This document shows positions 25,427-35,104 of a DNA stretch of 64,000 bases, one piece after another (position 1 is the first letter of the stretch; every line of letters begins with the position of its first letter). The translations under genes and the position numbers were made by a program. Source of the stretch: Bartonella tribocorum CIP 105476 (GTDB taxonomy: Bacteria; Pseudomonadota; Alphaproteobacteria; Rhizobiales; Rhizobiaceae); assembly GCF_000196435.1 (NCBI RefSeq), contig NC_010161.1, positions 558,001 to 622,000 on the forward strand. Reading direction: 5' to 3'. The notes under the pieces are model-generated. The model made no database searches and had not been told where the DNA came from. It was given only the letters and a program-made list of their open reading frames with translations.

Positions 25427-26041
25427 ATGGAAAAGAAATACGAACTTACAGATGAGAAAGCTGAGTTTAAAGGGGTAACTCTTCACCGTATCCGAGCTTT
25501 AAGAGACTTTGGAGTTATTAAAAAAGGTAATTTAGGCGGCTTTATAGAACATGAAAACAACCTATCGCATCATGGTAATTGCTGGGTGGGTGGTGAGGCA
25601 AAAATTTATGACAATGCCAAGGTTTTTGGTAATGCTAAGGTTTATGGCAATGCCCGTGTTAGTGGTTTTTCTCATGTTTTTGACAAAGCGCGTGTTTATG
25701 GTGAAGCTTATATTGATGGCATTTCTGATATTTACGAAAACGCATGCGTTTTTGGTAGTGCATCTGTTACCGGAGAAGCCAATATTTTTGGTAATGCGCA
25801 GATCTTTGGACATGCTCGTGTTTTTGCCAGTGCACAAATCTACGGAAATGCAAGCGTTTATGATACGGCATTTATCAGTGGAAAAGCTAAAATTTATGGA
25901 AACGCTAAAATTTATGACTGCCCACTTATTTCTATCAGAGCAAAAGTTGGGGGAGATGCCGTCATATGTGGTGATGCATTTATTCAAGGAAACACAGAAA
26001 TCATCAATGATGAAATTGTTTCAACCGGTGAGAGGCAATAA
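25427..26041 (+). CDS. Hexapeptide-repeat phage protein, paralogue 5
   Basis: The longest member of the second cluster, 204 residues: head KYELTDEKAEFKGVTLHRIRALRDFGVIKKGNLGGFIE and NLSHHGNCWVGGEA, then more than twenty six-residue units (IYDNAKVFGNAKVYGNARVSGFSHVFDKARV, VFGSASVTGEANIFGNAQIFGHARV). A left-handed beta-helix is predicted. It starts 11 bp after paralogue 4 and ends 3 bp before paralogue 6. The function is unknown; variation in repeat number between paralogues suggests rapid change. Confidence 0.75.
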   Translation: MEKKYELTDEKAEFKGVTLHRIRALRDFGVIKKGNLGGFIEHENNLSHHGNCWVGGEAKIYDNAKVFGNAKVYGNARVSGFSHVFDKARVYGEAYIDGISDIYENACVFGSASVTGEANIFGNAQIFGHARVFASAQIYGNASVYDTAFISGKAKIYGNAKIYDCPLISIRAKVGGDAVICGDAFIQGNTEIINDEIVSTGERQ

Positions 26042-26044
26042 ACC

Positions 26045-26536
26045 ATGGTGAAAAAATACGAACTTACTGATGAGACAACTTGGATATACGGAAATAAGTT
26101 AACTTATCGCATTCGTGCATTGAGAGATTTTGGAGATGTAAAGGCTGGTGATTTAGGTGGTTTTGTAGAGCACGAAAGAAACCTCTCGCATAATGGAAAT
26201 TGTTGGGTTCGTGGTTTGTCCGCTGTTTATGATGATGCTGTAGTTTGTGATAATGCGATAATTGATGTTGCATCGCAAGTTAGTAAAAATGCCAAGGTTT
26301 TTGGAAATGCGCAGGTTACCAATGGTGCTAAAGTTTCTGATAATGCACGTATCTACGACAACGCATGTGTTTCCGGTACAGTGATTTATGAAAATGCTCA
26401 GATTTATGGAAATGCAAAAGTTGGCGGTGATGCACACATTTACGGAAATGCAAAAATTTACGGTAATGCGGATTTAGATTATGACGATTGGATTGGCGGC
26501 AATAGCAGAATATCCACTGGAGAAAAAGCATGGTGA
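26045..26536 (+). CDS. Hexapeptide-repeat phage protein, paralogue 6
   Basis: A 163-residue member: KYELTDETTWIYGNKLTYRIRALRDFGDVKAGDLGGFVE and NLSHNGNCWVRGLSA form the head, followed by VYDDAVVCDNAIIDVASQVSKNAKVFGNAQV and further units to the end. Its last codons overlap the start of paralogue 7 by 7 bp, so translation is probably coupled. Same predicted fold and unknown role as the others. Confidence 0.75.
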   Translation: MVKKYELTDETTWIYGNKLTYRIRALRDFGDVKAGDLGGFVEHERNLSHNGNCWVRGLSAVYDDAVVCDNAIIDVASQVSKNAKVFGNAQVTNGAKVSDNARIYDNACVSGTVIYENAQIYGNAKVGGDAHIYGNAKIYGNADLDYDDWIGGNSRISTGEKAW

Positions 26537-27072
26537 AAAAATACGAACTTACTGATGAAATAGATGAAATTTATTTGCGTAAGGTTTATCGCATTCGCGC
26601 ATTACGAGACTTTAGAAATGTTAAAAAAGGTGACCTAGGCGGCTTTGTAGAAAAAGAAGAAAACCTGAGTCATGAAGGAGACTGTTGGATTTGGTATAAA
26701 GCTAAAGTTAGTCATGACGCTAAGGTTTTTGGTAATGCACAGATATTTGAAAATGCAACAATTACAGATAATGCGTGTGTTTACGACAATGCGAAGGTTT
26801 GTGGAGAGGCTAGTGTTGAATATAATGCGCAGATTTTTGACAATGCACTGGTTTACGACAAAGCTCGAGTTTTTGGTTTTGTTTATGGCAATGCCCGTGT
26901 TTATGGCAAGGCTGTTATATGTGATAACGCACGCATTTTTGGAGATATTAGAATTCTAGACGACGCATATGTTTCCAATCAAGTAAATATTTCTGGTAAT
27001 TTTGAAATTCGTGGAAAAACTCTAATGGTTCCTAGAAGTGAACACTTAGTGGACTACGTAGGACGTTTCTAA
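26530..27072 (+). CDS. Hexapeptide-repeat phage protein, paralogue 7
   Basis: A 180-residue member with head KYELTDEIDEIYLRKVYRIRALRDFRNVKKGDLGGFVE and NLSHEGDCWIWYKA, then units such as VFGNAQIFENATITDNACVYDNAKV and VYGNARVYGKAVICDNARIFG. The C-terminus leaves the repeat (GKTLMVPRSEHLVDYVGRF). It overlaps paralogue 6 by 7 bp and precedes the ERF gene by about 70 bp. It is the last of the four genes between the antirepressor and the recombination genes. Confidence 0.75.
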   Translation: MVKKYELTDEIDEIYLRKVYRIRALRDFRNVKKGDLGGFVEKEENLSHEGDCWIWYKAKVSHDAKVFGNAQIFENATITDNACVYDNAKVCGEASVEYNAQIFDNALVYDKARVFGFVYGNARVYGKAVICDNARIFGDIRILDDAYVSNQVNISGNFEIRGKTLMVPRSEHLVDYVGRF

Positions 27073-27145
27073 CCAAACCAAACAACTTTTAACACAAGCG
27101 TGATTCACGCCACGGGTGAATTGCGCTCCAATGGAGGAAAGCAAA

Positions 27146-27907
27146 ATGAATGAACTAAATACGAACTTAACAGAAGTAAACAAAACAAACGATTGTGAAA
27201 TCAAACCTACAGCTATGGAACTTATTTTAGAAAGAGCTTTAGAAAATGATGTTAATCTGGACCGTCTCAAGAGCCTTCTCGAATTACGAGAAAAGGAGAT
27301 AGAACGACAAGAGCGCCAAAACTTTGTTCGTGATCTTTCTGCTATGCAAACGGAATATAAAAATATCGAACAAAACGCCCTTAATACACATACTAAAAGC
27401 ACCTATACAACGCTTGATAAATACATTGATGCAATCAAAGAACCTCTTGCAAAACATCACTTTGCTTTATTCTCTCGTATCAAAGAGCAGAGTTCAAATG
27501 ACATAACTGTAGAAATGACTTTAAAGCATATATCGGGCAATGAAATATCAACACAAGGAAAATTTCCTGTTGACGCTACTGGAAGTAAAAACAACGTACA
27601 AGCGGTTGGTTCTACTATAAGCTACGCACGTCGATATCTCTTAGGTATGCTTCTTAATGTAACCAGTGATGAAGATGATATAGATGGCAACACGCTTATA
27701 GCAGGTGTCACACCGGAACAGATGAATGAAATCAAAGAATTAATGGAACAGACACAAGCAAAGGAAAGCGATATTCTTTCTTTTATAGGCGTAAAAAATC
27801 TCACACAGATGTCTTATAAACAAGCCCAAACTGTTTTGTTTGCTTTGAAAAAAAAGCAACGCTCACAAATGAATAAAGCACAACAAGAGCAACAAACGGC
27901 GGTGTGA
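27146..27907 (+). CDS. erf: ERF-family single-strand annealing protein
   Basis: From ATG 27146 (GGAGGA at 27133-27138) the 253-residue protein has the ERF superfamily core: RQNFVRDLSAMQTEYKNIEQNALNTHTKSTYTTLDKYIDAIKEPLAKHHFALFSRI, then VEMTLKHISGNEISTQGKFPVDATGSKNNVQAVGSTISYARRYLLGMLLNVTSDEDDIDGN, where GS..SYARRY.L...L.......DDD is diagnostic. ERF proteins anneal single strands in phage recombination. The YqaJ exonuclease gene follows 1 bp later, giving a two-gene Red-like system together with ssb and the resolvase. Longer frames from 27116 lack a ribosome-binding site. Confidence 0.92.
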   Translation: MNELNTNLTEVNKTNDCEIKPTAMELILERALENDVNLDRLKSLLELREKEIERQERQNFVRDLSAMQTEYKNIEQNALNTHTKSTYTTLDKYIDAIKEPLAKHHFALFSRIKEQSSNDITVEMTLKHISGNEISTQGKFPVDATGSKNNVQAVGSTISYARRYLLGMLLNVTSDEDDIDGNTLIAGVTPEQMNEIKELMEQTQAKESDILSFIGVKNLTQMSYKQAQTVLFALKKKQRSQMNKAQQEQQTAV

Positions 27908-27908
27908 A

Positions 27909-28532
27909 ATGGAACAAAGAACAGCAGAGTGGTTTCAAGCCCGTTTAGGAAAAGTCACCGCTTCAAACATTTATAACGTACTCAGTAAAACAGCAAAGGG
28001 AACCCCTACAAACAAATATGAAGACTATAAAATTAAACTCATTACAGAGCGTTTAACAGAAGAAGTAAGCCAATTTTATACAACGCCTGCTATGCAATGG
28101 GGCATTGAACATGAAGAAGATGCCCTAAAAGAATATGCATTCATTTATGATACAGAGATCATAGGGTGTGGTTTTATCCAACACCCCACAATCAAAATGG
28201 CTGGTGCTAGTCCTGATGGGTTTGTTGGTGATGACGGTTTAGTTGAAGTCAAATGCCCACAATCCCCAAACCATTTACGCTTCTTTATAGATGACAATAT
28301 AAAGCCTGAATATCGTGCGCAAATGCAATTCCAAATGGCTTGTACGGGGCGAAAATGGTGTGATTTTATCAGTTATGACCCACGTTTTACGAGGCAATCA
28401 ACATACTTGCGTATGAAAATCAAACGCATCCACCGTGATGAAGAACAAATTGAACAGATTAATCAAGCGGTCGAAGTCTTTTTAGCAGAAATAGAACAAG
28501 AGATGCAAAAGATTTTGACAAAAGCCGCTTAA
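27909..28532 (+). CDS. YqaJ-like phage exonuclease
   Basis: A 207-residue nuclease of the YqaJ/lambda-exonuclease type: EQRTAEWFQARLGKVTASN (residues 2-20), AMQWGIEHEEDALKEY, then the active-site block MAGASPDGFVGDDGLVEVKCPQSP with Asp, Glu and Lys of the PD-(D/E)xK motif, and later YRAQMQFQMACTGRKWCDFISYDP. It resects double-strand ends to give the substrate for the ERF annealase encoded just upstream. All key residues are present. A strong hairpin follows the stop. Confidence 0.93.
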   Translation: MEQRTAEWFQARLGKVTASNIYNVLSKTAKGTPTNKYEDYKIKLITERLTEEVSQFYTTPAMQWGIEHEEDALKEYAFIYDTEIIGCGFIQHPTIKMAGASPDGFVGDDGLVEVKCPQSPNHLRFFIDDNIKPEYRAQMQFQMACTGRKWCDFISYDPRFTRQSTYLRMKIKRIHRDEEQIEQINQAVEVFLAEIEQEMQKILTKAA

Positions 28533-28538
28533 CGTTAT

Positions 28539-28566
28539 GGGGGTGCTCTCTCCTCCCAGCACCCCC
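28539..28566. terminator. Hairpin after the exonuclease gene
   Basis: GGGGGTGCT (28539-28547) pairs with AGCACCCCC (28558-28566) around an 11-nt loop, 7 bp after the stop codon. No T run follows, so it may be an intrinsic terminator of poor quality or an mRNA-stabilising structure. Confidence 0.6.
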
Positions 28567-28610
28567 ACCCATTTAAGTAATAAGTAATATAAAAATAGAA
28601 AGGTAATGAG

Positions 28611-28814
28611 ATGATATTTGATGATGGCGATAGATATGTAACAACCCGTGAATGTGCACAGCTTTTTAGTGTATCAACCACAACGATTCGCAATTGGGTG
28701 CTTCAAGGGGAGTTTCCGCAACCCTATAAGCTAGGAAGAGCCGTAAGATGGAGAAAAAAGGAGATCTTAGCCTTTACTCCAAAGAAAAATAGGGAACAAA
28801 TAACAACAAATTAA
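28611..28814 (+). CDS. AlpA/HTH_17-type DNA-binding protein (putative excisionase)
   Basis: A 67-residue winged-helix protein: YVTTRECAQLFSVSTTTIRNWVLQGEFPQPYKLGRAVRWRKKEILAFT is a complete AlpA/Xis-like domain with the conserved R-W in the wing. AAAGGT lies upstream of the ATG. It is the last gene of the lambdoid region, 100 bp from the 3' end of tRNA-Phe, the usual site of an excisionase beside an attachment site. No integrase gene lies beside it, so the 1842 integrase or one outside the window may serve. Confidence 0.72.
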   Translation: MIFDDGDRYVTTRECAQLFSVSTTTIRNWVLQGEFPQPYKLGRAVRWRKKEILAFTPKKNREQITTN

Positions 28815-28877
28815 GTAAAATTGTATAAACCACAAGAGGTGGTCTAAAAGGTGGTCTGAAAAACAGCGAATCAAATA

Positions 28878-28903
28878 AAAAATTATATATTTCAATATGT
28901 TAA
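28878..28903 (+). repeat. Core copy D of the dispersed intergenic repeat
   Basis: ATTATATATTTCAATATGTTAA matches the core of copies A-C with a 2-nt insertion. It lies 12 bp from the 3' end of tRNA-Phe, so the repeat family is found both beside the presumed attachment site and around the type ISP gene. Confidence 0.45.
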
Positions 28904-28914
28904 GCACGAGAGAG

Positions 28915-28990
<76 letters not shown>

Positions 28991-29389
28991 ATGCTTCATA
29001 AAAAAATATAGAGCGTGTGCGGTTATAACATTAAAATTTTCTCTGTCCAGTCATCAAAAGAAAAATAATTGATTTTTTAATCAGTTTGTCTCCCTATTCC
29101 GGAGAGGTATCAATAAATCCTTATCATAAAATAAACTTGATAGGTATATCGTGATACGTTAGGGTATCGTTATCAGAATGCTATCTTGTCGTGGTGATGA
29201 TACGAAAAAAATAAAAGAATCAATTGGAGGCATGATTTAGAAAGATTTTTTTACAAAGTTTCCGTGATTTTTAAGCCTACGAAATAATAGAAAACATTTT
29301 TGATTTTTTCTAAAAAGACTTTTGATTAGTCTTTATAACAATTTGTTTTTCTTTATAAAGGAAGCAAAACATCTAAAAGGGGAGAAGTA
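28991..29389. other. Intergenic region between tRNA-Phe and serC
   Basis: These 399 bp contain no gene that I can support. They must hold the promoters for the leftward tRNA-Phe and the rightward serC. The sequence is AT-rich, with long T runs near 29240-29330. Confidence 0.4.
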
Positions 29390-30547
29390 ATGTTACAAAA
29401 ACCAAGCAGTCGTCCCAAGAATACTAATTTCTCTTCAGGTCCTTGTAGCAAGCGGCCTGGTTGGACTTTTGATGTTCTTAAAAATGCATTAGTTGGGCGT
29501 TCACATAGATCGAGAGAAGCAGAATTAAAACTTGCTGAAGTTGTTAATTTAACCCGTGAAATTCTTGAGGTTCCTTCTGATCATCGTATAGGAATTATGC
29601 CAGGTTCAGATACCGGTGCTGTTGAAGCTTCTCTATGGTCTTTATTAGGTGAGCGTGGCATTGATATGGCAGCGTGGGAAAGTTTTGGATTTGGGTGGAA
29701 TAAAGATGTTGTCGAGCAATTAAAACTTTCTGATGTGCGCCGTTTTGAAGCCCCATATGGTGAAATACCAGATTTGACCCAACTTAATTTTGAGCGTGAT
29801 GTTGTTTTTACATGGAATGGGACAACTTCTGGTGTGCGTATTCCTAATGCAGATTTCATTCCGGATAAGCGGGCAGGATTGACTATTTGTGATGCAACAT
29901 CAGCAGCTTTTGCGCAATATCTTGATTTTTCAAAATTGGATGTTGTTACTTTTTCGTGGCAAAAAGTTTTGGGAGGTGAAGCAGCACATGGTATGGTGAT
30001 TTTAAGTCCTCGTGCTGTTGAGAGGCTTGAGAATCATGTTCCGGCTTGGCCTATGCCTCAACTTTTCTGTATGACAAAAAATGGAAAATTGAATGAAGAT
30101 ATTTTTAAAGGAAAGATAATCAATACGCCTTCTATGCTTTGTGTTGAGGATTTTCTTGATGGGTTGAAGTGGGCAAAGTCTCTAGGAGGTGCAGCGGCAT
30201 TAAGAGCACGGGTTGAGAAGAACTTTTCTGTAATTGATGCTTTTGTTCGTAAAACACCATGGTTAGAATATTTGGCAAAAGATCCTGAAGTGCGTTCTAA
30301 CACATCTATTTGTTTAGATATTGTGGATCCAGTGATTACTGCTTTAGATACTGAAAAGAGAGTATCTTTTATAAAAGCGGTTGTAAATCGTCTTGATGAG
30401 GAAGGTGTTGCTTATGATATTGGTTCGTATCGTGATGCTCCTCCTGGGCTGCGAATTTGGACGGGTATAACAATTGAGGCTTCCGATCTTGAAATTTTAA
30501 CACAATGGCTTGAATGGGCGTTCCAAGTTGAAAAAGCACAGCTTTAA
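29390..30547 (+). CDS. serC: Phosphoserine aminotransferase
   Basis: The 385-residue PLP enzyme converts 3-phosphohydroxypyruvate and glutamate to phosphoserine (serine pathway; it also acts in pyridoxal synthesis). It is the alphaproteobacterial SerC type: NFSSGPCSKRPGW at the N-terminus, GIMPGSDTGAVEASLWSLLG, the PLP-lysine region VVTFSWQKVLGGEAAHGMVILSPRAVERL with Lys about 193, and a C-terminal GLRIWTGITIEASDLEILTQWLEWAF. GGGGAG precedes ATG 29390. In many Rhizobiales serA follows; here there is none before purA. Length and motifs are complete. Confidence 0.95.
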   Translation: MLQKPSSRPKNTNFSSGPCSKRPGWTFDVLKNALVGRSHRSREAELKLAEVVNLTREILEVPSDHRIGIMPGSDTGAVEASLWSLLGERGIDMAAWESFGFGWNKDVVEQLKLSDVRRFEAPYGEIPDLTQLNFERDVVFTWNGTTSGVRIPNADFIPDKRAGLTICDATSAAFAQYLDFSKLDVVTFSWQKVLGGEAAHGMVILSPRAVERLENHVPAWPMPQLFCMTKNGKLNEDIFKGKIINTPSMLCVEDFLDGLKWAKSLGGAAALRARVEKNFSVIDAFVRKTPWLEYLAKDPEVRSNTSICLDIVDPVITALDTEKRVSFIKAVVNRLDEEGVAYDIGSYRDAPPGLRIWTGITIEASDLEILTQWLEWAFQVEKAQL

Positions 30548-30928
30548 ATAATGACTGGTATTTTTACAACGCGTTTTTAAACAGAAAAAGGATACGAGAG
30601 ATTATGATGATCTTTCGTATTCTTGTATCAGACAAACAACTTCTAAATAATTGATATGAATTGTAAAAGATTAAGAGGGAAAATGAATGCTTTGTCAGGT
30701 GTTGGGTAAAGAATAAAAGCTCTAATTTTTTTACTTTTTGTGGCAAAAATGACAGCTTCAGAATATAGGGGTATTTGTTTATCTTTATTATCATAAATGA
30801 AAAAATTTAATTTCTTGAAGATTGAGAAAAATCTGAAATGAGGAGTCGCACTTGCTCTAAGGTTTCGTTATAAAGAAGTATTTGTTTTTGAATGCTGGTT
30901 TTTTTGACCAAACATGACGGAGAAAGTT
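30548..30928. other. Intergenic region between serC and purA with a hairpin
   Basis: There is no gene in these 381 bp. An imperfect stem, GGATACGAGAGAT (30590-30602) with ATCTTTCGTATTC (about 30610-30622), lies 42 bp after serC and probably ends its transcript. The position where related genomes carry serA is empty, and I see no recognisable serA remnant. Confidence 0.45.
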
Positions 30929-32218
30929 ATGGCCAATGTAGTTGTTGTCGGTACACAATGGGGTGATGAAGGTAAAGGTAAAATTGTAGATTGGTTGTCT
31001 GAGCGCGCAGATATCGTGGTGAGATATCAGGGGGGGCATAATGCTGGCCACACATTGGTTATTGATGGAGTGAGTTATAAATTATCACTTTTACCGTCTG
31101 GTTTAGTTCGTGGGAAGTTATCAATCATTGGTAACGGTGTTGTTGTTGATCCTCATCATTTTGTTGCAGAATTAAAAAAACTATGTGATCAAGGTGTAAA
31201 AATTACACCAGAAATTTTACGGATTGCTGAAAACGCTCCCTTAATTCTTTCTTTGCATCGTGATCTTGATGCAATTCGAGAAAGTGGTTTATCGGGTTTA
31301 AAGATTGGGACAACGAAGCGTGGTATTGGGCCGGCTTATGAAGATAAGGTGGGACGTCGTGCGATCCGAGTGATGGATTTAGCAGAAAAAGATACGCTTA
31401 TGGCTAAGATTGAGCGGCTTTTGAGGCATCATAATGCTTTGCGTCGTGGGATGGGTGTTGCAGAGATTGATTCTCAAGCGCTTTATGATGAATTGATGCA
31501 AGTTGCAGATAAAATTCTGCCCTTTATGGATTGTACGTGGCGTCTTTTAGATGAAGGTTATCGGGAGGGAAAGCACATTCTTTTTGAAGGGGCGCAGGGT
31601 GCTTTACTCGATAATGATTTTGGAACTTATCCTTATGTAACATCATCGAATACAGTTGCTGGGCAGGCATGTACAGGATCTGGGATGGGACCTGGAGTCA
31701 TTCATTATGTTTTGGGTATTGCAAAAGCTTATACCACACGTGTTGGAGAAGGGCCGTTTCCGACAGAGCAGATAAATGATATTGGTGAATTTCTTGGGAC
31801 ACGTGGGCATGAATTTGGTGTTGTAACGGGGAGAAAGCGTCGATGTGGTTGGTTTGATGCAGTTTTAGTTCGTCAGATGGTAGCAATTTGTGGCGTTCAG
31901 GGTATAGCATTGACAAAACTTGATGTTCTGGATGGTTTAGATGAAATAAAAATCTGTATTGGTTATGAGCTTGATGGTAGAAAGATTGATTATTTACCTT
32001 CTTCCATGGGAGCTCAAGCCCGTGTAAAGCCTATTTATGAAACATTAGAAGGTTGGAAGGCAAAAACAGCACATACATTGAGATGGGAAGATTTACCAGT
32101 GCAGGCTGTTAAATATATACGCTATATCGAAGAACTGATTAATACAAAAGTGGCTTTATTATCCACGAGTCCAGAACGTGAAGATACTATTCTCATTACA
32201 GATCCCTTTGCAAATTGA
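30929..32218 (+). CDS. purA: Adenylosuccinate synthetase
   Basis: The 429-residue enzyme joins IMP and aspartate using GTP, the first committed step to AMP. Visible motifs are [20 protein letters not shown] (residues 3-22, GTP-binding glycine loop with catalytic Asp), [11 protein letters not shown] with the catalytic His, [38 protein letters not shown] and [18 protein letters not shown] chose ATG 30929 rather than 30914 because GGAGAAAG lies 3-8 nt upstream and homologues start MANVVVVG. Family length is normal. The gene stands alone. Confidence 0.97.
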   Translation: MANVVVVGTQWGDEGKGKIVDWLSERADIVVRYQGGHNAGHTLVIDGVSYKLSLLPSGLVRGKLSIIGNGVVVDPHHFVAELKKLCDQGVKITPEILRIAENAPLILSLHRDLDAIRESGLSGLKIGTTKRGIGPAYEDKVGRRAIRVMDLAEKDTLMAKIERLLRHHNALRRGMGVAEIDSQALYDELMQVADKILPFMDCTWRLLDEGYREGKHILFEGAQGALLDNDFGTYPYVTSSNTVAGQACTGSGMGPGVIHYVLGIAKAYTTRVGEGPFPTEQINDIGEFLGTRGHEFGVVTGRKRRCGWFDAVLVRQMVAICGVQGIALTKLDVLDGLDEIKICIGYELDGRKIDYLPSSMGAQARVKPIYETLEGWKAKTAHTLRWEDLPVQAVKYIRYIEELINTKVALLSTSPEREDTILITDPFAN

Positions 32219-32454
32219 TTATTGTTTTTAGTTTTCCATATAGCTTTTTATTCATTTCTGTATCTTTTAACAAAGAGCGTTTTTAAGAGCGCGTGAGAGA
32301 AAGGTGTAAAATAACATTGTTTATTTTTCGTATTCATTTTACATTATTACGATAGTTGCACCAATATAAATGACAATTGATTTATGAGGCTAAAAGGTGT
32401 TTTGGCTTTAGGGCTGGGGTTTCTTTTCTCAGTTTAAGAGAGATTATAGAGGAA

Positions 32455-33876
32455 ATGGTAGATTTCATTGGAATCTTAAAAAAGGCAATTAATGCGCAAA
32501 ATAATGTTACACCACAAGTGCGTCAGCGGATTTATAAACGGGCTACCGAAACATTAGAACATCAATTTTTAACAGCGAAAATACCGCAAGCAATAGCAGA
32601 TGAACAAAGAAGGATTCTTCAAAGTGCTATTACGACTGTTGAAGAAGAATATTTAGAAGTCGAAAAGAGGTTGCTTTCTTCAGCTATGGGGTGGAATCCC
32701 AAAGATATAAATGAAGATAAAAGATATATAAAAGAGGTTATCTTACCAAAAAATAATGAATTTTCAGTGGTAAGCACAAAAAGCAAGCAGGATTTTGTTA
32801 AAATCTCAAAGGATAACGAAGTACTTAATGAGCCTTGTGTATCAGATATGCCAGAGGCGGAGCCTGTTAATATGCAGGCTTATTTGCCTTCTGAGCATGT
32901 TAATCGCTGTGCGTTAAAGGTGTCTCCTTCACAAGAAGATAATCCGCATATTGTTTCGCATATTTTTTCTCAAGCTTTACGTCGTGCTAATAAATCATTG
33001 GTGCAAAGGCGTATTGTGATAAGTGCTATTTCTGTTGTGAGTTTTGTTGTTTTAACTGTTGGTATTTTTTTTATTGGGGGGCGTGTATTTGTATCAAATG
33101 ATCATCAGTTGTTAGGAGAAACTCTTCAAGCTTCTCAGGGGGTACCAAAGGCACTTTCGGTTAAGAGAAAGTTAACACAACGCTTATTAGAGGATGGGAG
33201 TGAAGTTGATGTTGGTTTAAAACAAGCGGCAGATTCTTACGATGAAGAAGGAATCTCAAAAGTTGTTGCCAAAAATTTGCAATCGCTTGAAAAATCAGGC
33301 GAAGCTGTTTTTTATCAAGCACGTACAAATTATGATGCAGAAAAGGTAGCAACGGGAAGCGCTCGCTGGACGCTTATAAGGGAATCTCATGTAAAGGGGG
33401 CTTCAGAAGAAATGGCTATACAAGGTGATATAACAATTCCCGATGAAGGGCTATCATTACGGTTAATTTTACGTCGTAATGCTGATCGGTCATTTCCTGC
33501 TGCATATATTATGGACCTTATTTTTATTCTTTCTGATAAATTTTCAGGCAAAGCTATAAGCAATGTTCAAGCATTAACCTTTAAAGCAAGTGAACAATCC
33601 ATTGGGCAGGCGTTAACAAGAACTATTTCTGCAAAAATTAACGATGATTTTTTTCTTGTTGCATTGAGTGGTAATCATCCATTTCTAGACAGAAATTTAC
33701 AATTAATGCGAGAATTAAATTGGATACGTTTGGTTTTAACAGATAAAAATGGACGTATAAATGAATTAACCTTTGCAAAAGGACCAACAGGTGAATCTAT
33801 CTTTAATGAAGTTATTGGACAATGGCTTGCACAACAAGATAAGTTAACAGTTCTTGGTCAAAAAAATAAAACATAG
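32455..33876 (+). CDS. Conserved rhizobial-type membrane protein of unknown function
   Basis: From ATG 32455 the protein has 473 residues. The N-terminal helix block (FIGILKKAINAQNNVTPQVRQRIYKRATETLEHQF, EQRRILQSAITTVEEEYLEVEKRLL) is followed by a polar linker. One membrane segment (VISAISVVSFVVLTVGIFFIGGRVFV, about residues 190-215) precedes a large C-terminal domain. A single-span protein with its C-terminal domain outside the cytoplasm is likely. I recall similar uncharacterised proteins downstream of purA in Rhizobiales. A frame from 32377 adds 26 residues without a better ribosome-binding site. The function is unknown. Confidence 0.72.
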   Translation: MVDFIGILKKAINAQNNVTPQVRQRIYKRATETLEHQFLTAKIPQAIADEQRRILQSAITTVEEEYLEVEKRLLSSAMGWNPKDINEDKRYIKEVILPKNNEFSVVSTKSKQDFVKISKDNEVLNEPCVSDMPEAEPVNMQAYLPSEHVNRCALKVSPSQEDNPHIVSHIFSQALRRANKSLVQRRIVISAISVVSFVVLTVGIFFIGGRVFVSNDHQLLGETLQASQGVPKALSVKRKLTQRLLEDGSEVDVGLKQAADSYDEEGISKVVAKNLQSLEKSGEAVFYQARTNYDAEKVATGSARWTLIRESHVKGASEEMAIQGDITIPDEGLSLRLILRRNADRSFPAAYIMDLIFILSDKFSGKAISNVQALTFKASEQSIGQALTRTISAKINDDFFLVALSGNHPFLDRNLQLMRELNWIRLVLTDKNGRINELTFAKGPTGESIFNEVIGQWLAQQDKLTVLGQKNKT

Positions 33877-34070
33877 ATGCAAATAAGATAAAAGATTATT
33901 TCTCACCATCCGGTTTTATTCGTTGTCCCTAAACGTACTCAATAAAGCTCAAACATCAATAACTCAAAGAATTTGAGAGGTCCATTTACAAGTATAAAGC
34001 CAATGAATGCTTTTCTCATTTCCAATTTAAGAATGTACAAGCAATTGGCTTTACACCTGATTCTAGAATC

Positions 34071-34955
34071 TTACACTTGATTTTGAGATAAAGCAGAATC
34101 TCTAATAGAGTTTTGTACTTTTTCAAACGCACGCATTTCAATTTGCCTTACTCGTTCTCGGCTAATGTTAAATTCACTAGAGAGTTCTTCTAGAGTTAAT
34201 GGTATATCGTTTAGACGACGTGCTTTGAATATACGCCTTTCGCGGTCATTAAGATTGTTCATAGCATTGACAAGCATGAAACGACGATTTTCTAATTCAC
34301 TTTTTTCAATTAAAATTTGTTCCTGATTGTTGGACTCATCCACCAACCAATCTTGCAACTCGCTGTTTTCTCCTTCTTTTGTACGAAGGGGTGCGTTGAG
34401 TGAAGTATCACCACCAAGTCGGCGATTCATCGATACAACTTCATCTTCTGTGACATTCAACTGGGTTGCAATTTCTTTTACTTGTTCTGTATTGAGATCA
34501 CCGCTATCAAGTGCTTGAAGTTTATTTTTCAACTTACGAAGGTTGAAAAATAAGCGCTTTTGATTGGCTGTTGTCCCCATTTTCACTAAACTCCAAGACC
34601 GCAATACATATTCTTGGATTGATGCTTTAATCCACCATATTGCATAGGTCGCAAGACGAAAACCACGCTCTGGTTCAAAACGCTTAACAGCTTGCATGAG
34701 TCCAATATTGCCTTCTGAAATGACTTCCCCGATGGGGAGACCATAGCCACGATATCCCATGGCGACTTTAGCAACGAGACGCAAATGGCTGGTGACTAGC
34801 CTATGTGCAGCTTTTAAATCATTATGCTCACGGTAACGTTGAGCGAGCATATATTCTTCTTTTGGCTCAAGCATCGGAAAACGACGCACTTCTTCCAAGT
34901 AACGGTTCAATCCCCCATCACCTGTGATGATTGATAACAAATTCATATGGGCCAT
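34071..34955 (-). CDS. rpoH: RNA polymerase heat-shock sigma factor (sigma-32)
   Basis: The 294-residue sigma-70 family protein has the RpoH pattern. Region 1.2/2.1 contains NRYLEEVRRFPMLEPKEEYMLAQRYREH. Region 2 is HRLVTSHLRLVAKVAMGYRGYGLPIGEVISEGNIGLMQAVKRFEPERGFRLATYAIWWIKASIQEYVLRSWSLVKMGTT. The RpoH box follows (NQKRLFFNLRKLK). Region 4 is LTLEELSSEFNISRERVRQIEMRAFEKV. It directs polymerase to heat-shock promoters. AAGGAGGG lies just before ATG 34955. It sits next to rluD on the same strand, a common alphaproteobacterial pairing. Confidence 0.96.
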   Translation of the reverse strand: MAHMNLLSIITGDGGLNRYLEEVRRFPMLEPKEEYMLAQRYREHNDLKAAHRLVTSHLRLVAKVAMGYRGYGLPIGEVISEGNIGLMQAVKRFEPERGFRLATYAIWWIKASIQEYVLRSWSLVKMGTTANQKRLFFNLRKLKNKLQALDSGDLNTEQVKEIATQLNVTEDEVVSMNRRLGGDTSLNAPLRTKEGENSELQDWLVDESNNQEQILIEKSELENRRFMLVNAMNNLNDRERRIFKARRLNDIPLTLEELSSEFNISRERVRQIEMRAFEKVQNSIRDSALSQNQV

Positions 34956-35104
34956 ATAGCACCCTCCTTTTGTCTGAATTCCCTAAATAAGGCAAATTCT
35001 ATGTTTAAGATAGCCAACTATCCTTGCAACTTCACTCTAGCATATTTTTCAATTTTGTTCAAAAAAAGATATTTTATTGTGAAATCTTGAGATGGAAAAA
35101 AGTT

